Assembly: GCA_002423705.1 (NCBI GenBank)
Contig: DINW01000059.1
Span: forward strand, 1 to 6,254
Length of the DNA: 6,254 nucleotides
DNA from: Clostridium sp. UBA5530
Lineage (GTDB): Bacteria > Bacillota > Clostridia > Clostridiales > Clostridiaceae
Direction of reading: 5' to 3'
The stretch's first letter is position 1. Every line of letters begins with the position of its first letter. The notes under the pieces were generated by a model. It was not told the DNA's origin. It made no database searches and saw only the letters and a list, made by a program, of their open reading frames with translations. This document shows, piece by piece, positions 1 to 5,670 of the stretch. Both the position numbers and the translations under genes were made by a program.

Positions 1-55
1 AATAAAAAGCACCCTATGGAATAATAACTTATCATTCCATAGGGTGCTTTTTATT
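1..55 (-). terminator. Intrinsic terminator of the Na/Pi transporter gene, probably bidirectional
   Basis: Bases 1-22 and 34-55 are perfect reverse complements (22 bp) around an 11-base loop at 23-33. The core is GCACCCTATGGAAT, flanked by A5 on one side and T5 on the other, so a U-run follows the hairpin in either direction. It begins two bases after the TAA stop (58-60) of the transporter. The symmetry suggests it also ends transcription arriving on the plus strand from left of the window, but what lies there is not visible. Confidence 0.95.
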
Positions 56-57
56 AA

Positions 58-1671
58 TTATACAGCATTATTTATTACTGTTTCCGCAATGTTAGTAGCA
101 TGATCTCCTATTCTCTCAAAGTTGCTTATTAAGTCTAGAAATACAGCTCCTGCAAAAGCATTACATGACCCTTCATTTAACCTTTTAATATGATTTGATC
201 TAAATTCCTTTTCTAGGACGTCTATTCTTGCTTCAATAGCTCTGATTGTCTCTGCCTTTTCTACATTGGACCCTTGATAGCTATCTACTGCAATCTTTAA
301 TGCATCTAAGGTATAATTGTACATATGATTCAATTCTTCTTCTGCACTTTCACTATAAGTCATTTTTTTAGACATCTTTTCTATAGATAGTTCTGCTATG
401 TTTTTAGCATGATCTCCTATTCTTTCAATGTCGTTTACAACATGGAAAGTAGATGCTACTATACCCTTTTCCTTATCTGACATCTCAGTTTTTGATAGTT
501 TTACTAAATAAGATGTTATATCGTGCTCCAAAGCATTTATTATTTTTTCGTTTTCATATACTTTGCTTATTAAATCATCATCATTTTCCATAAAAGCAGT
601 CATTGAAATCTCTAAGTTTTCTTTAGCCTTATTTGCCATTCTTATAGTTTCCTTTATTACCTGTCCACTAGCTATAACTGGAGTTTCCAAAAATCTATCA
701 TCTATATAAGTAGCGCCAACCTTTTCTATATGTTCATCGCCAGGCATTATTTTATTTACAATAGCTATAAGATATTTAATCATTGGAACCATAATTATGG
801 TGTTGGCTATATTAAATATAGTATGAGCATTAGCTATTTGCCTCTTTACATTGCCAGGGCTTATAGTTTCAACTATGTTTATTAGTATTCCCATTAATGG
901 TATAAAGATAATTGTACCTACTATGTTAAATATTAAGTGTATTATAGCAGCTTTTCTAGCAGTCCTATTAGTTCCTATGCTAGATAGTATTGCAGTAACA
1001 CAAGTTCCTATGTTGCATCCAAATATTACAGGCAATGCCACATTCATTTCTATACTGCCTGTGGATGCTAATGCCACAATTATTCCTGTGGTAGCAGATG
1101 AGCTTTGAAGTATAGCTGTCATCACTAAACCAGCAAGTATACCCAGCATCCAGTTGTTTCCTATAGTTACTATAAACTCTTGGAATTGAGGTGATTGAGA
1201 TATTGGTGCCATGGCATCTGACATAATTCCCATACCCATAAAAAGGATACCAAAACCTAAGATTATATTTCCTATTTCCTTACGCTTCTTAGCTTTGGAA
1301 AACATTACTATGGCAACACCTACAGCTACAAAGATAGGTGCTATGTGATCTAATTTAAATGAAATTAATTGAGCAGTGATAGTAGTACCTATGTTGGCAC
1401 CCATTATAATTCCTGCAGCCTGATATAAATTCATAAGTCCAGCATTAACAAATCCTACTACCATAACGGTGGTAGCGGAACTACTCTGAATCACAGCAGT
1501 GACTACAGCTCCAACAGTAACTGCCATTATTGGATTAGATGTAACCTTTTCTAAAATGGATTTCAAACTGTCTCCCGCAGCATTTTCTAATCCATCTCCC
1601 ATTAGTTTCATTCCATAAAGGAAAAGACCTAATCCTCCAACCAATCCTACAAACATACTAAAAGTATCCAA
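58..1671 (-). CDS. Na/Pi cotransporter family protein with C-terminal PhoU domain (NptA/YjbB type)
   Basis: A 537-residue membrane protein predicted to move inorganic phosphate with sodium across the cell membrane. Seen: about eight or nine hydrophobic segments in residues 5-306, with the duplicated Na_Pi_cotrans signature QSSSATT at 62-68 and 189-195, each followed by an NIGT motif (93-96, 220-223). Residues about 335-537 form a soluble helical PhoU-like part with two copies of ERIGDHAxNIAE (about 416-427 and 519-530), the PhoU repeat signature. The length fits the bacterial family. The start is TTG (1671-1669), nine bases after GGAGG (1685-1681). The next in-frame ATG, five codons later, has no such site and would cut into the first hydrophobic segment. 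The gene has its own candidate promoter and terminator, so it is probably monocistronic. Family members can import or export phosphate; direction cannot be read from sequence. Family call is very sure. Confidence 0.96.
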   Translation of the reverse strand: MDTFSMFVGLVGGLGLFLYGMKLMGDGLENAAGDSLKSILEKVTSNPIMAVTVGAVVTAVIQSSSATTVMVVGFVNAGLMNLYQAAGIIMGANIGTTITAQLISFKLDHIAPIFVAVGVAIVMFSKAKKRKEIGNIILGFGILFMGMGIMSDAMAPISQSPQFQEFIVTIGNNWMLGILAGLVMTAILQSSSATTGIIVALASTGSIEMNVALPVIFGCNIGTCVTAILSSIGTNRTARKAAIIHLIFNIVGTIIFIPLMGILINIVETISPGNVKRQIANAHTIFNIANTIIMVPMIKYLIAIVNKIMPGDEHIEKVGATYIDDRFLETPVIASGQVIKETIRMANKAKENLEISMTAFMENDDDLISKVYENEKIINALEHDITSYLVKLSKTEMSDKEKGIVASTFHVVNDIERIGDHAKNIAELSIEKMSKKMTYSESAEEELNHMYNYTLDALKIAVDSYQGSNVEKAETIRAIEARIDVLEKEFRSNHIKRLNEGSCNAFAGAVFLDLISNFERIGDHATNIAETVINNAV

Positions 1672-1708
1672 ACGTTGTTACCTCCATTGTATAAATTAAC
1701 CCATAAAT

Positions 1709-1737
1709 ATCTTATCTTAAATTCTACATAATGTTAA
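1709..1737 (-). promoter_or_regulatory. Candidate sigma-A promoter of the Na/Pi transporter gene
   Basis: On the minus strand, TTAACA (1737-1732, 5 of 6 to TTGACA) is followed after 17 bases by TAAGAT (1714-1709, 4 of 6 to TATAAT). This would start transcription near 1702, leaving a leader of about 30 bases containing the GGAGG ribosome site. The -35 element is also the last unit of a TTAA repeat array. The region is very AT-rich, so a chance match is possible. Confidence 0.5.
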
Positions 1738-1774
1738 GAGATTTTTAAATTATTTAACCTAATCTTAATATTAA
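1732..1774 (-). promoter_or_regulatory. TTAA-repeat array upstream of the transporter, possible PhoP-type boxes
   Basis: Read on the minus strand, TTAA-containing units begin at 1774, 1768, 1757, 1748 and 1737. Two pairs, TTAAGA/TTAAAT and TTAAAA/TTAACA, are exactly 11 bases apart. Response regulators of the PhoB/PhoP family bind TTAACA-like direct repeats at 11-base period, often overlapping the -35 element, and this gene encodes a phosphate transporter. The link is an inference: AT-rich DNA produces TTAA often, and one interval (9 bases) is off period. TTAATATTAA at 1765-1774 is also a perfect palindrome. Confidence 0.3.
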
Positions 1775-1884
1775 CTAACAAAATTTATTAAAGGTGTAAA
1801 GTCATTGAAATAATATATATATTTTTCTCTTTTTATGATATTTTATGCGGTTTAAATTTGGGTAAATTTGTATTCTATTTTTTC

Positions 1885-1945
1885 ACGAATAAAAATAAGG
1901 AACTATATCAAAAGAATTTCACCAATAGGTGTTGATATAGCTCCT
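1885..1945 (-). terminator. Intrinsic terminator of the GNAT gene
   Basis: On the minus strand, the 14-base arm 1945-1932 (AGGAGCTATATCAA) pairs with 1911-1898 through 13 Watson-Crick pairs and one G-U. The 20-base loop holds a second small hairpin, CACC-TATT-GGTG (1931-1920). A U-rich tail (TTATTTTTATT) follows. It lies 25 bases past the stop of the acetyltransferase gene. The rest of the 298-base gap to the transporter holds that gene's candidate promoter and AT-rich sequence with no reading frame worth calling. Confidence 0.85.
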
Positions 1946-1969
1946 ATATAATCTTATGGTCTCATATAA

Positions 1970-2782
1970 TTACTTTTGTCTAGTCATCACAATTTCTCCG
2001 TGATCCTTATTACCCACAAAGCCTAAGGTTTCATATAAATGGATTGCATGTTCATTACATTCATCTGCCGAAAGAAAAGCCCTAGTTGCACCTAAGTTTT
2101 TTCCATAATTCAACGCCTCATTAATGAGGTTTCTTCCAATACCTTGTCTCTGAAAATCAGGGTGTACTGCAACCTCACGTACCCATAGAATTGGTCCCTT
2201 TTCACTATTATGTCCATATATTCCTGTACACAATATTCCTGCTACCTTTCCATTAATTCTATGAACTAATATAGTAGAATTCTTTGTACCGCCACTGACA
2301 GCAGGTCCTTCACCTTTCATCCATTGAGTTATCCATGAAACACTTTGTCCTGTAAAACCTCTGCTTTGTCCTTTACATGACATTGTAACCTCCGATGCCA
2401 TTTCATACTCATGTTCTTCTAAATATTGTGGTTTTATATAAGGTTCTAAATTATCTAAGTTAGCCTTAAAATAATCATTCCATACTGCAAAAACTTGGAA
2501 CCCTATATTTTTTAATGATTGTTTCCACTCTTTAGGTACAAAGGTTAACTCTACCTCTTCTTCACTGTTGTCTATAGCTTTTATTAGTTTCTTCACATCA
2601 TTGCAAGCCCACTGATACTTGTGTATGTTTCCTTCTTTATCATAACCATAAAGAAGTATAAGTTCGTTGTCTTCATGGCAAATCTCACAGTGGCATATTT
2701 CCTCATAATCTACATAGTCCAGAGATGTATACCTAAATTTTTCTTTTTCTATATTTATTCTTTCAAAATCCTTTTTTTCCAT
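1970..2782 (-). CDS. GNAT-family N-acetyltransferase with a cysteine-containing N-terminal half
   Basis: A 270-residue protein predicted to transfer an acetyl group from acetyl-CoA to an amine; substrate unknown. The GNAT fold is clear in the C-terminal half (about 120-268): motif A reads VREVAVHPDFQRQGIGRNLI (201-220), including the acetyl-CoA pyrophosphate loop QRQGIG (211-216), and the final helix/strand NEHAIHLYETLGF is at 243-255. The N-terminal half (1-115) is not a recognisable catalytic domain. Its stretch FVPKEW...NIGFQVFAVWNDYF (81-105) resembles the end of a GNAT unit, so this may be a tandem GNAT with a decayed first copy. Four cysteines there (C30, C32, C35, C60) with H31 and H36 are unusual. 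ATG start, with AGGGGG nine bases upstream (2797-2792). Own promoter and terminator. Confidence 0.92.
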   Translation of the reverse strand: MEKKDFERINIEKEKFRYTSLDYVDYEEICHCEICHEDNELILLYGYDKEGNIHKYQWACNDVKKLIKAIDNSEEEVELTFVPKEWKQSLKNIGFQVFAVWNDYFKANLDNLEPYIKPQYLEEHEYEMASEVTMSCKGQSRGFTGQSVSWITQWMKGEGPAVSGGTKNSTILVHRINGKVAGILCTGIYGHNSEKGPILWVREVAVHPDFQRQGIGRNLINEALNYGKNLGATRAFLSADECNEHAIHLYETLGFVGNKDHGEIVMTRQK

Positions 2783-2844
2783 TGTACTTTTCCCCCTTAC
2801 CCTTCTGCTAATTGCTTCAAATGGTACAATTCAAATCTCATTGT

Positions 2845-2880
2845 CCCCTTATATTGTTAATTATAATAAATTTAAGGGAT
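2845..2880 (-). promoter_or_regulatory. Candidate promoter of the GNAT gene inside an inverted repeat
   Basis: A perfect -10 hexamer TATAAT is at 2865-2860 on the minus strand. Only a weak -35 (TTACTA, 3 of 6) lies 17 bases upstream. The -10 sits between CCCTTA (2846-2851) and TAAGGG (2873-2878), a 6-bp inverted repeat with a 21-base spacer that could be an operator. The start would be near 2853, with a leader of about 70 bases that contains no recognised riboswitch. Confidence 0.45.
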
Positions 2881-2904
2881 AATAGTAATATGATGATGTG
2901 CCCA

Positions 2905-2918
2905 AGTTTAATTAAACT
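2905..2918. repeat. 14-base perfect palindrome AGTTTAATTAAACT
   Basis: The two halves are exact reverse complements with no loop. It lies 26 bases after the XRE stop codon and about 40 bases upstream of the GNAT -10 element. No U-tract follows on either strand, so it is not a convincing terminator. It may be a protein-binding site for the GNAT promoter, or a chance product of AT-rich sequence. Confidence 0.4.
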
Positions 2919-2944
2919 CATATTTAAGAACGTGAAATTAATAT

Positions 2945-3562
2945 TTATTCAAGCCAATTCATCTCATCATCAGGAATTTTCATCTTTCTGCAATAATCAA
3001 TAACAGAATCTTTTTGTTTTTGATTTCCTATTTCATATGTTAGAACCTTATCTTTAAACACTATGATTTTAGTGTTTTCTATTTTCATATCAACAAACCA
3101 ATTCCCAGTGAGCACATTTGATAACTTATAAGGAAAGTCCTTTTCTTTGGATGTAAAGTAAATAACAGTCCAATATTTAGGTACATCTTTAGTTTTCCAC
3201 ATATCTACTTTGTCAATATGAACCATGTCTAGAATAAGCTCGTTGCATATACTCTCCTTTATGATTATCCCTTTAAAAACCGTATCATCATTGCCCATTG
3301 AAGAACTTCCTACATTGCCACATCTACTATGAACTGACTGATTTTCTTCTAAATGTGGATTATCAATTTCATCCTTTAGAAGATAATCCGTTGATACCCC
3401 AAATATTTTACTAATGCATATTATTTTGTCCATCTCAGGATAAGCACTTCCTGCCTCCCACTTTGAAACAGCCTGACGACTAACCCCACAGGCCTCTGCT
3501 AAATATTCTTGAGAATATTTATTTTCTTTTCTTAATAACTGCAATTTTTCCGTAAACTTCAT
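2945..3562 (-). CDS. XRE-family (Cro/C1-type HTH) transcriptional regulator
   Basis: A 205-residue DNA-binding regulator. Residues about 5-60 form an HTH_3 domain: SQEYLAEACGVSRQAVSKWE (17-36) is the classic helix-turn-helix, followed by PEMDKIICISKIFGVSTDYLL. A Ser/Asn-rich linker (about 70-95) leads to a C-terminal domain (about 96-205) that looks beta-rich and ends in a helix, and that I cannot assign to a named family. It may sense a ligand or drive oligomerisation. The start was set at the ATG at 3562-3560 because GGGAG (3575-3571) lies seven bases upstream and the HTH normally begins within the first ten residues. A longer in-frame form to 3613 would add 17 residues across the promoter. 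Targets are unknown. The dyads upstream suggest self-regulation. No terminator is evident before the GNAT gene, so read-through is possible. Confidence 0.9.
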   Translation of the reverse strand: MKFTEKLQLLRKENKYSQEYLAEACGVSRQAVSKWEAGSAYPEMDKIICISKIFGVSTDYLLKDEIDNPHLEENQSVHSRCGNVGSSSMGNDDTVFKGIIIKESICNELILDMVHIDKVDMWKTKDVPKYWTVIYFTSKEKDFPYKLSNVLTGNWFVDMKIENTKIIVFKDKVLTYEIGNQKQKDSVIDYCRKMKIPDDEMNWLE

Positions 3563-3590
3563 AGTGATTCTCCCTTCATTTAATGAGGTT

Positions 3591-3599
3591 ATTATATCA
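3591..3599 (-). promoter_or_regulatory. Extended -10 promoter of the XRE regulator gene
   Basis: TGATATAAT (3599-3591 on the minus strand) is a perfect TGnTATAAT extended -10 element. No good -35 hexamer lies at 16-18 bases. Transcription would start near 3584, about 20 bases before the chosen ATG, which supports the shorter start. The dyad array at 3621-3655 lies immediately upstream. Confidence 0.65.
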
Positions 3600-3620
3600 G
3601 TAACCATATACATTCTCTAC

Positions 3621-3655
3621 CAACTAGGAGTTACACTTTTGTAAACTAGAAGTTG
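3621..3655. promoter_or_regulatory. Nested dyad array, probable operator of the XRE gene
   Basis: Two copies of AACTAGRAGTT (3622-3632 and 3644-3654), each an AACT-N3-AGTT dyad, have centres 22 bases apart, about two helical turns. Between and overlapping them is a third dyad, TTACA-CTTT-TGTAA (3631-3644). The whole 35-base block is itself an imperfect inverted repeat beginning CAACT and ending AGTTG. Relative to the predicted start near 3584, the two outer dyads centre near -43 and -65. Such positions suit a regulator binding as two dimers. As RNA it could fold, but no U-tract follows, so a terminator for the Fpg-like gene is less likely. Confidence 0.55.
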
Positions 3656-3686
3656 CAAAAAGCTACCTTATCCAAATTCATTTTAC

Positions 3687-4514
3687 TTATTCAAGTCTCT
3701 GACACTGATCACAGAAGTAAATAGTTCCCCCTAGAAAACTTTCCTTTTGAATCTCAGAGCCACATCTAGGGCATACCGTTCCATATGTATTTTTGCTCAT
3801 ACGTGTTGTATATCCGCCCTTGTTTCCAAAGAAATCCTTCTCTGTATCTCTTCCTCCCCCCTGCACCATATCACTTAATACTTTTTTTACAGTATAATAT
3901 AGATTTTTAAAATCGTCCTCTGAAATTGTATTGATTTTTCGTTTGGGATGAAGTTTAGCTTCATATAGAATATCCTGAAGGACTCCATTGCCAAGGCCAG
4001 GTATTCTTTGATCTGTTGCTAAGAATCCTTTAACGGACTTTGATAATATATCTTCTGTACAAAGAGATTTAAAATAATCATAACTAAATTCCTCACTAAA
4101 AGGAGACGGTTTTTCACAGGCTCCTATATAATATGGATTGTTGTTTTCACCCTCTCTATATGCCCACAATCCACCATACATTTGAATAGTAGCAGCCAAT
4201 GCAGATTCATCATCAAATTTCAAGCATAGCTGATGCTTTTTAGGAACTTTACTATAGTGACTATAAAATCTAGGTGTAGCACCGTCACAAAATAGTATTG
4301 TACAATCATCCCCTTGAATTTCTATCATCCCCGCTCTGGAAATAGCTCCTTGGATCTCCTTACCCTCCAATAAATCATTATAGTTCTGTGGATTTCCAGA
4401 ATACCATGCAAATTTATGAGGTGACTTGTTTGCCTCAGCAGAAGTTATTATCTTCCCTTTCAAAATTTCATTTATCTGTTTTACAATGGTTTTGCTTTCT
4501 GGTATTTCTATCAT
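3687..4514 (-). CDS. Fpg/Nei-family (formamidopyrimidine-DNA glycosylase / endonuclease VIII-like) protein, atypical active site
   Basis: A 275-residue protein of the Fpg/Nei DNA-repair superfamily, usually base-excision glycosylases with AP-lyase activity. Seen: the N-terminal strand MIEIPES; the H2TH region RIPGLGNGVLQDILYEAKLHP at about 170-190, with the GxGN loop; and a C-terminal zinc finger CPRC...FCDQC (C248, C251, C268, C271). Length matches the family. Canonical members begin M-P-E and use Pro2 as nucleophile; here that position is Ile, while the following Glu is kept. The beta-hairpin lysine (expected near SRAGMIE) and the zinc-finger arginine (GGTIYFC) are also absent. I recall similar annotated proteins in Firmicutes, so this is probably a distinct clade, not a decayed copy; that is from memory. 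The ATG start follows GAGG by six bases. A GTG four codons upstream overlaps that site and lacks its own. The fold is sure, the activity is not. Confidence 0.85.
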   Translation of the reverse strand: MIEIPESKTIVKQINEILKGKIITSAEANKSPHKFAWYSGNPQNYNDLLEGKEIQGAISRAGMIEIQGDDCTILFCDGATPRFYSHYSKVPKKHQLCLKFDDESALAATIQMYGGLWAYREGENNNPYYIGACEKPSPFSEEFSYDYFKSLCTEDILSKSVKGFLATDQRIPGLGNGVLQDILYEAKLHPKRKINTISEDDFKNLYYTVKKVLSDMVQGGGRDTEKDFFGNKGGYTTRMSKNTYGTVCPRCGSEIQKESFLGGTIYFCDQCQRLE

Positions 4515-4562
4515 TCTAATCCTCACTTTCTAAAAATTTCATTCTCTCTATGTTATTCTACC

Positions 4563-4587
4563 AAGAATACCTATTACACTTATTCTT
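4563..4587. repeat. Inverted repeat AAGAATA-N11-TATTCTT at the Fpg-like gene's predicted start
   Basis: Seven-base arms (4563-4569 and 4581-4587) are separated by 11 bases. The dyad spans the transcription start predicted from the -10 element (near 4582), a typical repressor position, and in RNA it could form a weak hairpin at the 5' end. It does not match the LexA/DinR consensus for SOS control. Confidence 0.4.
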
Positions 4588-4588
4588 A

Positions 4589-4597
4589 ATTATACCA
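4589..4597 (-). promoter_or_regulatory. Extended -10 promoter of the Fpg-like gene
   Basis: TGGTATAAT (4597-4589, minus strand), preceded by TA, gives a full TATGnTATAAT extended -10 match. The best -35 candidate, TTAAAT at 18 bases, is weak. The leader to the ATG would be about 68 bases. It lies downstream of the DUF1062 gene's terminator, which supports separate transcription. Confidence 0.65.
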
Positions 4598-4640
4598 TAT
4601 TGTGAGATTGTAATTTAACTATTATCTGTCTGTTATTACA

Positions 4641-4677
4641 AAAGAAAAACCTCCAAACCATAGGCTTAGGGGCTTTT
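4641..4677 (-). terminator. Intrinsic terminator of the DUF1062 gene
   Basis: On the minus strand, bases 4677-4663 pair with 4659-4645 around a 3-base loop. The 15-position stem has CCCC opposite GGAGG, a few G-U pairs and one C-A mismatch. It ends in TTTTT followed by CTTTT. It lies about 100 bases past the DUF1062 stop. The stretch in between (4678-4779) is AT-rich with no supported gene. Confidence 0.85.
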
Positions 4678-4779
4678 ACTTGATAATATTCTTTTAAGAT
4701 ATTTCTTTTTGTCTTGATGTTTACACATCCTTCCAAATATTTTTTAATGTGACTAATCTTCATTTATTATAATTAATTT

Positions 4780-5352
4780 TTACCCTATTACTAGTTCAAT
4801 AGATTGTTCTGTATATATTTTAGCCAATTTCACCATATTGAGGTTGTAAATTTTTTTTCTTTCAATAAGATCTTTTATGTCTGATCTAGATTTCCCCATA
4901 ATTTCTGACAACACTTTATCCAGTCTAAATTTAAGTCCATAGGGATTTCGTATAACTAGAATCTGACCTCTCTCAACTACAGTGTGTCCATCTATATTTA
5001 TTGCCTGGAACTTCATACTCTCTTCATGTATTGTTGCTTTGTTTGCTTTAAAAAACTCTTTTTCTGTACCATATTTGAAGGCTAAAGCTCTATCATTATC
5101 TAGAAATTTTTGGTATTCACTTTGACTTAGCTTTGAAGGTTTTATTCTCTTATATATTTCCAAATTCCATGTATTTTTACATTTTTCACACTGATAAATA
5201 AGCCAGACATCAATGTTATTTCCATTAGCATTTACCCTAAAGTTATTTGTATTAACATAATTGGTTTTAGAACCACATTTAGAACAATTTCTTATAACTT
5301 TAAAGGAATCATCCGGCTCAATACTCCATTGGGTTTTCTTCACATAGCTCAT
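4780..5352 (-). CDS. DUF1062 family protein: zinc ribbon plus S4-like C-terminal segment
   Basis: A 190-residue protein of unknown function that I recognise as DUF1062 from the stretch NNFRVNANGNNIDVWLIYQC and the CxxC pairs. C23/C26 and C55/C58 would bind one zinc ion in a ribbon (about 18-65). The middle (70-115) is charged and helical. Near the C-terminus, RLDKVL (143-148) and SRSDIKDLIERKKI (155-168) resemble the two helices of S4 RNA-binding domains, though the following VNG-type loop is not clear. Together these suggest a cytoplasmic nucleic-acid-binding protein; that role is inferred. No signal peptide or membrane segment. The start was set at the ATG at 5352-5350 because AAGGAG lies seven bases upstream (5365-5360) and family members begin MSYxKK. 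A longer frame from a TTG at 5394 would read through that site. The upstream leader is unusual and may control translation. Confidence 0.88.
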   Translation of the reverse strand: MSYVKKTQWSIEPDDSFKVIRNCSKCGSKTNYVNTNNFRVNANGNNIDVWLIYQCEKCKNTWNLEIYKRIKPSKLSQSEYQKFLDNDRALAFKYGTEKEFFKANKATIHEESMKFQAINIDGHTVVERGQILVIRNPYGLKFRLDKVLSEIMGKSRSDIKDLIERKKIYNLNMVKLAKIYTEQSIELVIG

Positions 5353-5530
5353 GCTGCTTCTCCTTATCATTACAGTATTTCTTAGAAGTAGCAACGGCTA
5401 TTACAAATGTTTTTATCCTCTGCAATGGCCAATGCTATGCAGAATGCTTAGGTGTTCTCATATAAAATCCCCCTCTCCTTAGTTATATAATAATATGGCA
5501 GTTACTTCTTGCATACCTTAAACTCTTTTA
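5353..5530 (-). promoter_or_regulatory. Structured leader of the DUF1062 gene with a small upstream frame
   Basis: This is most of a 318-base gene-free gap. Minus-strand order: AGAAGTA (5509-5503); a G-rich ribosome site (AAGGAGAGGGGG, 5480-5469); an 8-codon frame (5461-5435); a hairpin with arms TCTGCA/TGCAGA (5443-5438 and 5424-5419); and a final stem in which 5393-5384 pairs with 5361-5352 (9 of 10 pairs, one A-C mismatch), covering the end of the ribosome site and the first base of the ATG. AGAAGTA is an exact complement of 5390-5384, the same bases used in that masking stem, so the two pairings would exclude each other. No clear promoter was found. A weak TATTAT near 5495 would start transcription after AGAAGTA and weaken the switch idea. 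No known riboswitch class was recognised. Confidence 0.35.
5435..5461 (-). CDS. Possible 8-residue leader peptide (MRTPKHSA)
   Basis: ATG at 5461-5459 lies seven bases after GGGGG and 13 after AAGGAG, a purine-rich ribosome site strong for a non-coding region. The frame ends at TAG (5437-5435). Its last two codons, TCT GCA, are the first arm of the hairpin closed by 5424-5419, so a ribosome ending here would melt that hairpin. This is the arrangement of translation-coupled leaders, but nothing proves the peptide is made. It could also be a chance frame. Confidence 0.3.
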   Translation of the reverse strand: MRTPKHSA

Positions 5531-5571
5531 ATAAAAAAAATTAGGCCTGTACTAATAATTAAGTACAAGCC
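5531..5571 (-). terminator. Intrinsic terminator of the S41 peptidase gene
   Basis: GGCTTGTACT (5571-5562) pairs with AGTACAGGCC (5553-5544), ten pairs including one G-U, around an 8-base loop. After TAA comes a run of eight T (5540-5533). It lies 100 bases after the peptidase stop. If the DUF1062 transcript begins further upstream, the same hairpin would act as an attenuator in its leader. The 99 bases between stop and hairpin show no gene. Confidence 0.93.
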
Positions 5572-5670
5572 ATGCGAAATTCATATCTCCTATATAATGT
5601 TTAAATTCTCCAAAATTCTATTGTCTTTAGGTTGAAAATAACATCATCTAACACTCTATATAAGTTTAAC

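Noticed and set aside
851..1108. Plus-strand 85-codon frame
   Set aside because: It lies wholly antisense to the conserved membrane part of the Na/Pi transporter and has no ribosome site or family features; a shadow frame.
1803..1870. TA-rich run and short repeat of a TAAATTTG motif upstream of the transporter
   Set aside because: The copies are short, imperfect and in very AT-rich sequence. No link to a promoter, origin or mobile element could be supported.
2621..3003. Two overlapping plus-strand frames across the GNAT start and the XRE-GNAT gap
   Set aside because: They are antisense to the ends of two well-supported genes and to their promoter, with hydrophobic low-complexity translations typical of AT-rich antisense sequence.
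3563..3613. Longer N-terminus of the XRE protein (17 extra residues)
   Set aside because: It covers the predicted TGATATAAT promoter and the GGGAG ribosome site, and would place the HTH unusually far from the N-terminus.
4590..4763. A 57-codon minus-strand frame starting 16 bases after the DUF1062 stop
   Set aside because: It has no ribosome site, the strong terminator at 4641-4677 lies inside it, and its end overlaps the -10 element of the Fpg-like gene. The protein resembles nothing I recognise.
5353..5394. Longer N-terminus of the DUF1062 protein from a TTG
   Set aside because: There is no ribosome site at the TTG. The internal ATG has AAGGAG at seven bases and matches the family's usual MSY start.
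5552..5584. 10-codon minus-strand frame overlapping the peptidase terminator, possible attenuation peptide
   Set aside because: AGGAG is only two bases from its ATG, too close for good initiation, and no promoter was found directly upstream.
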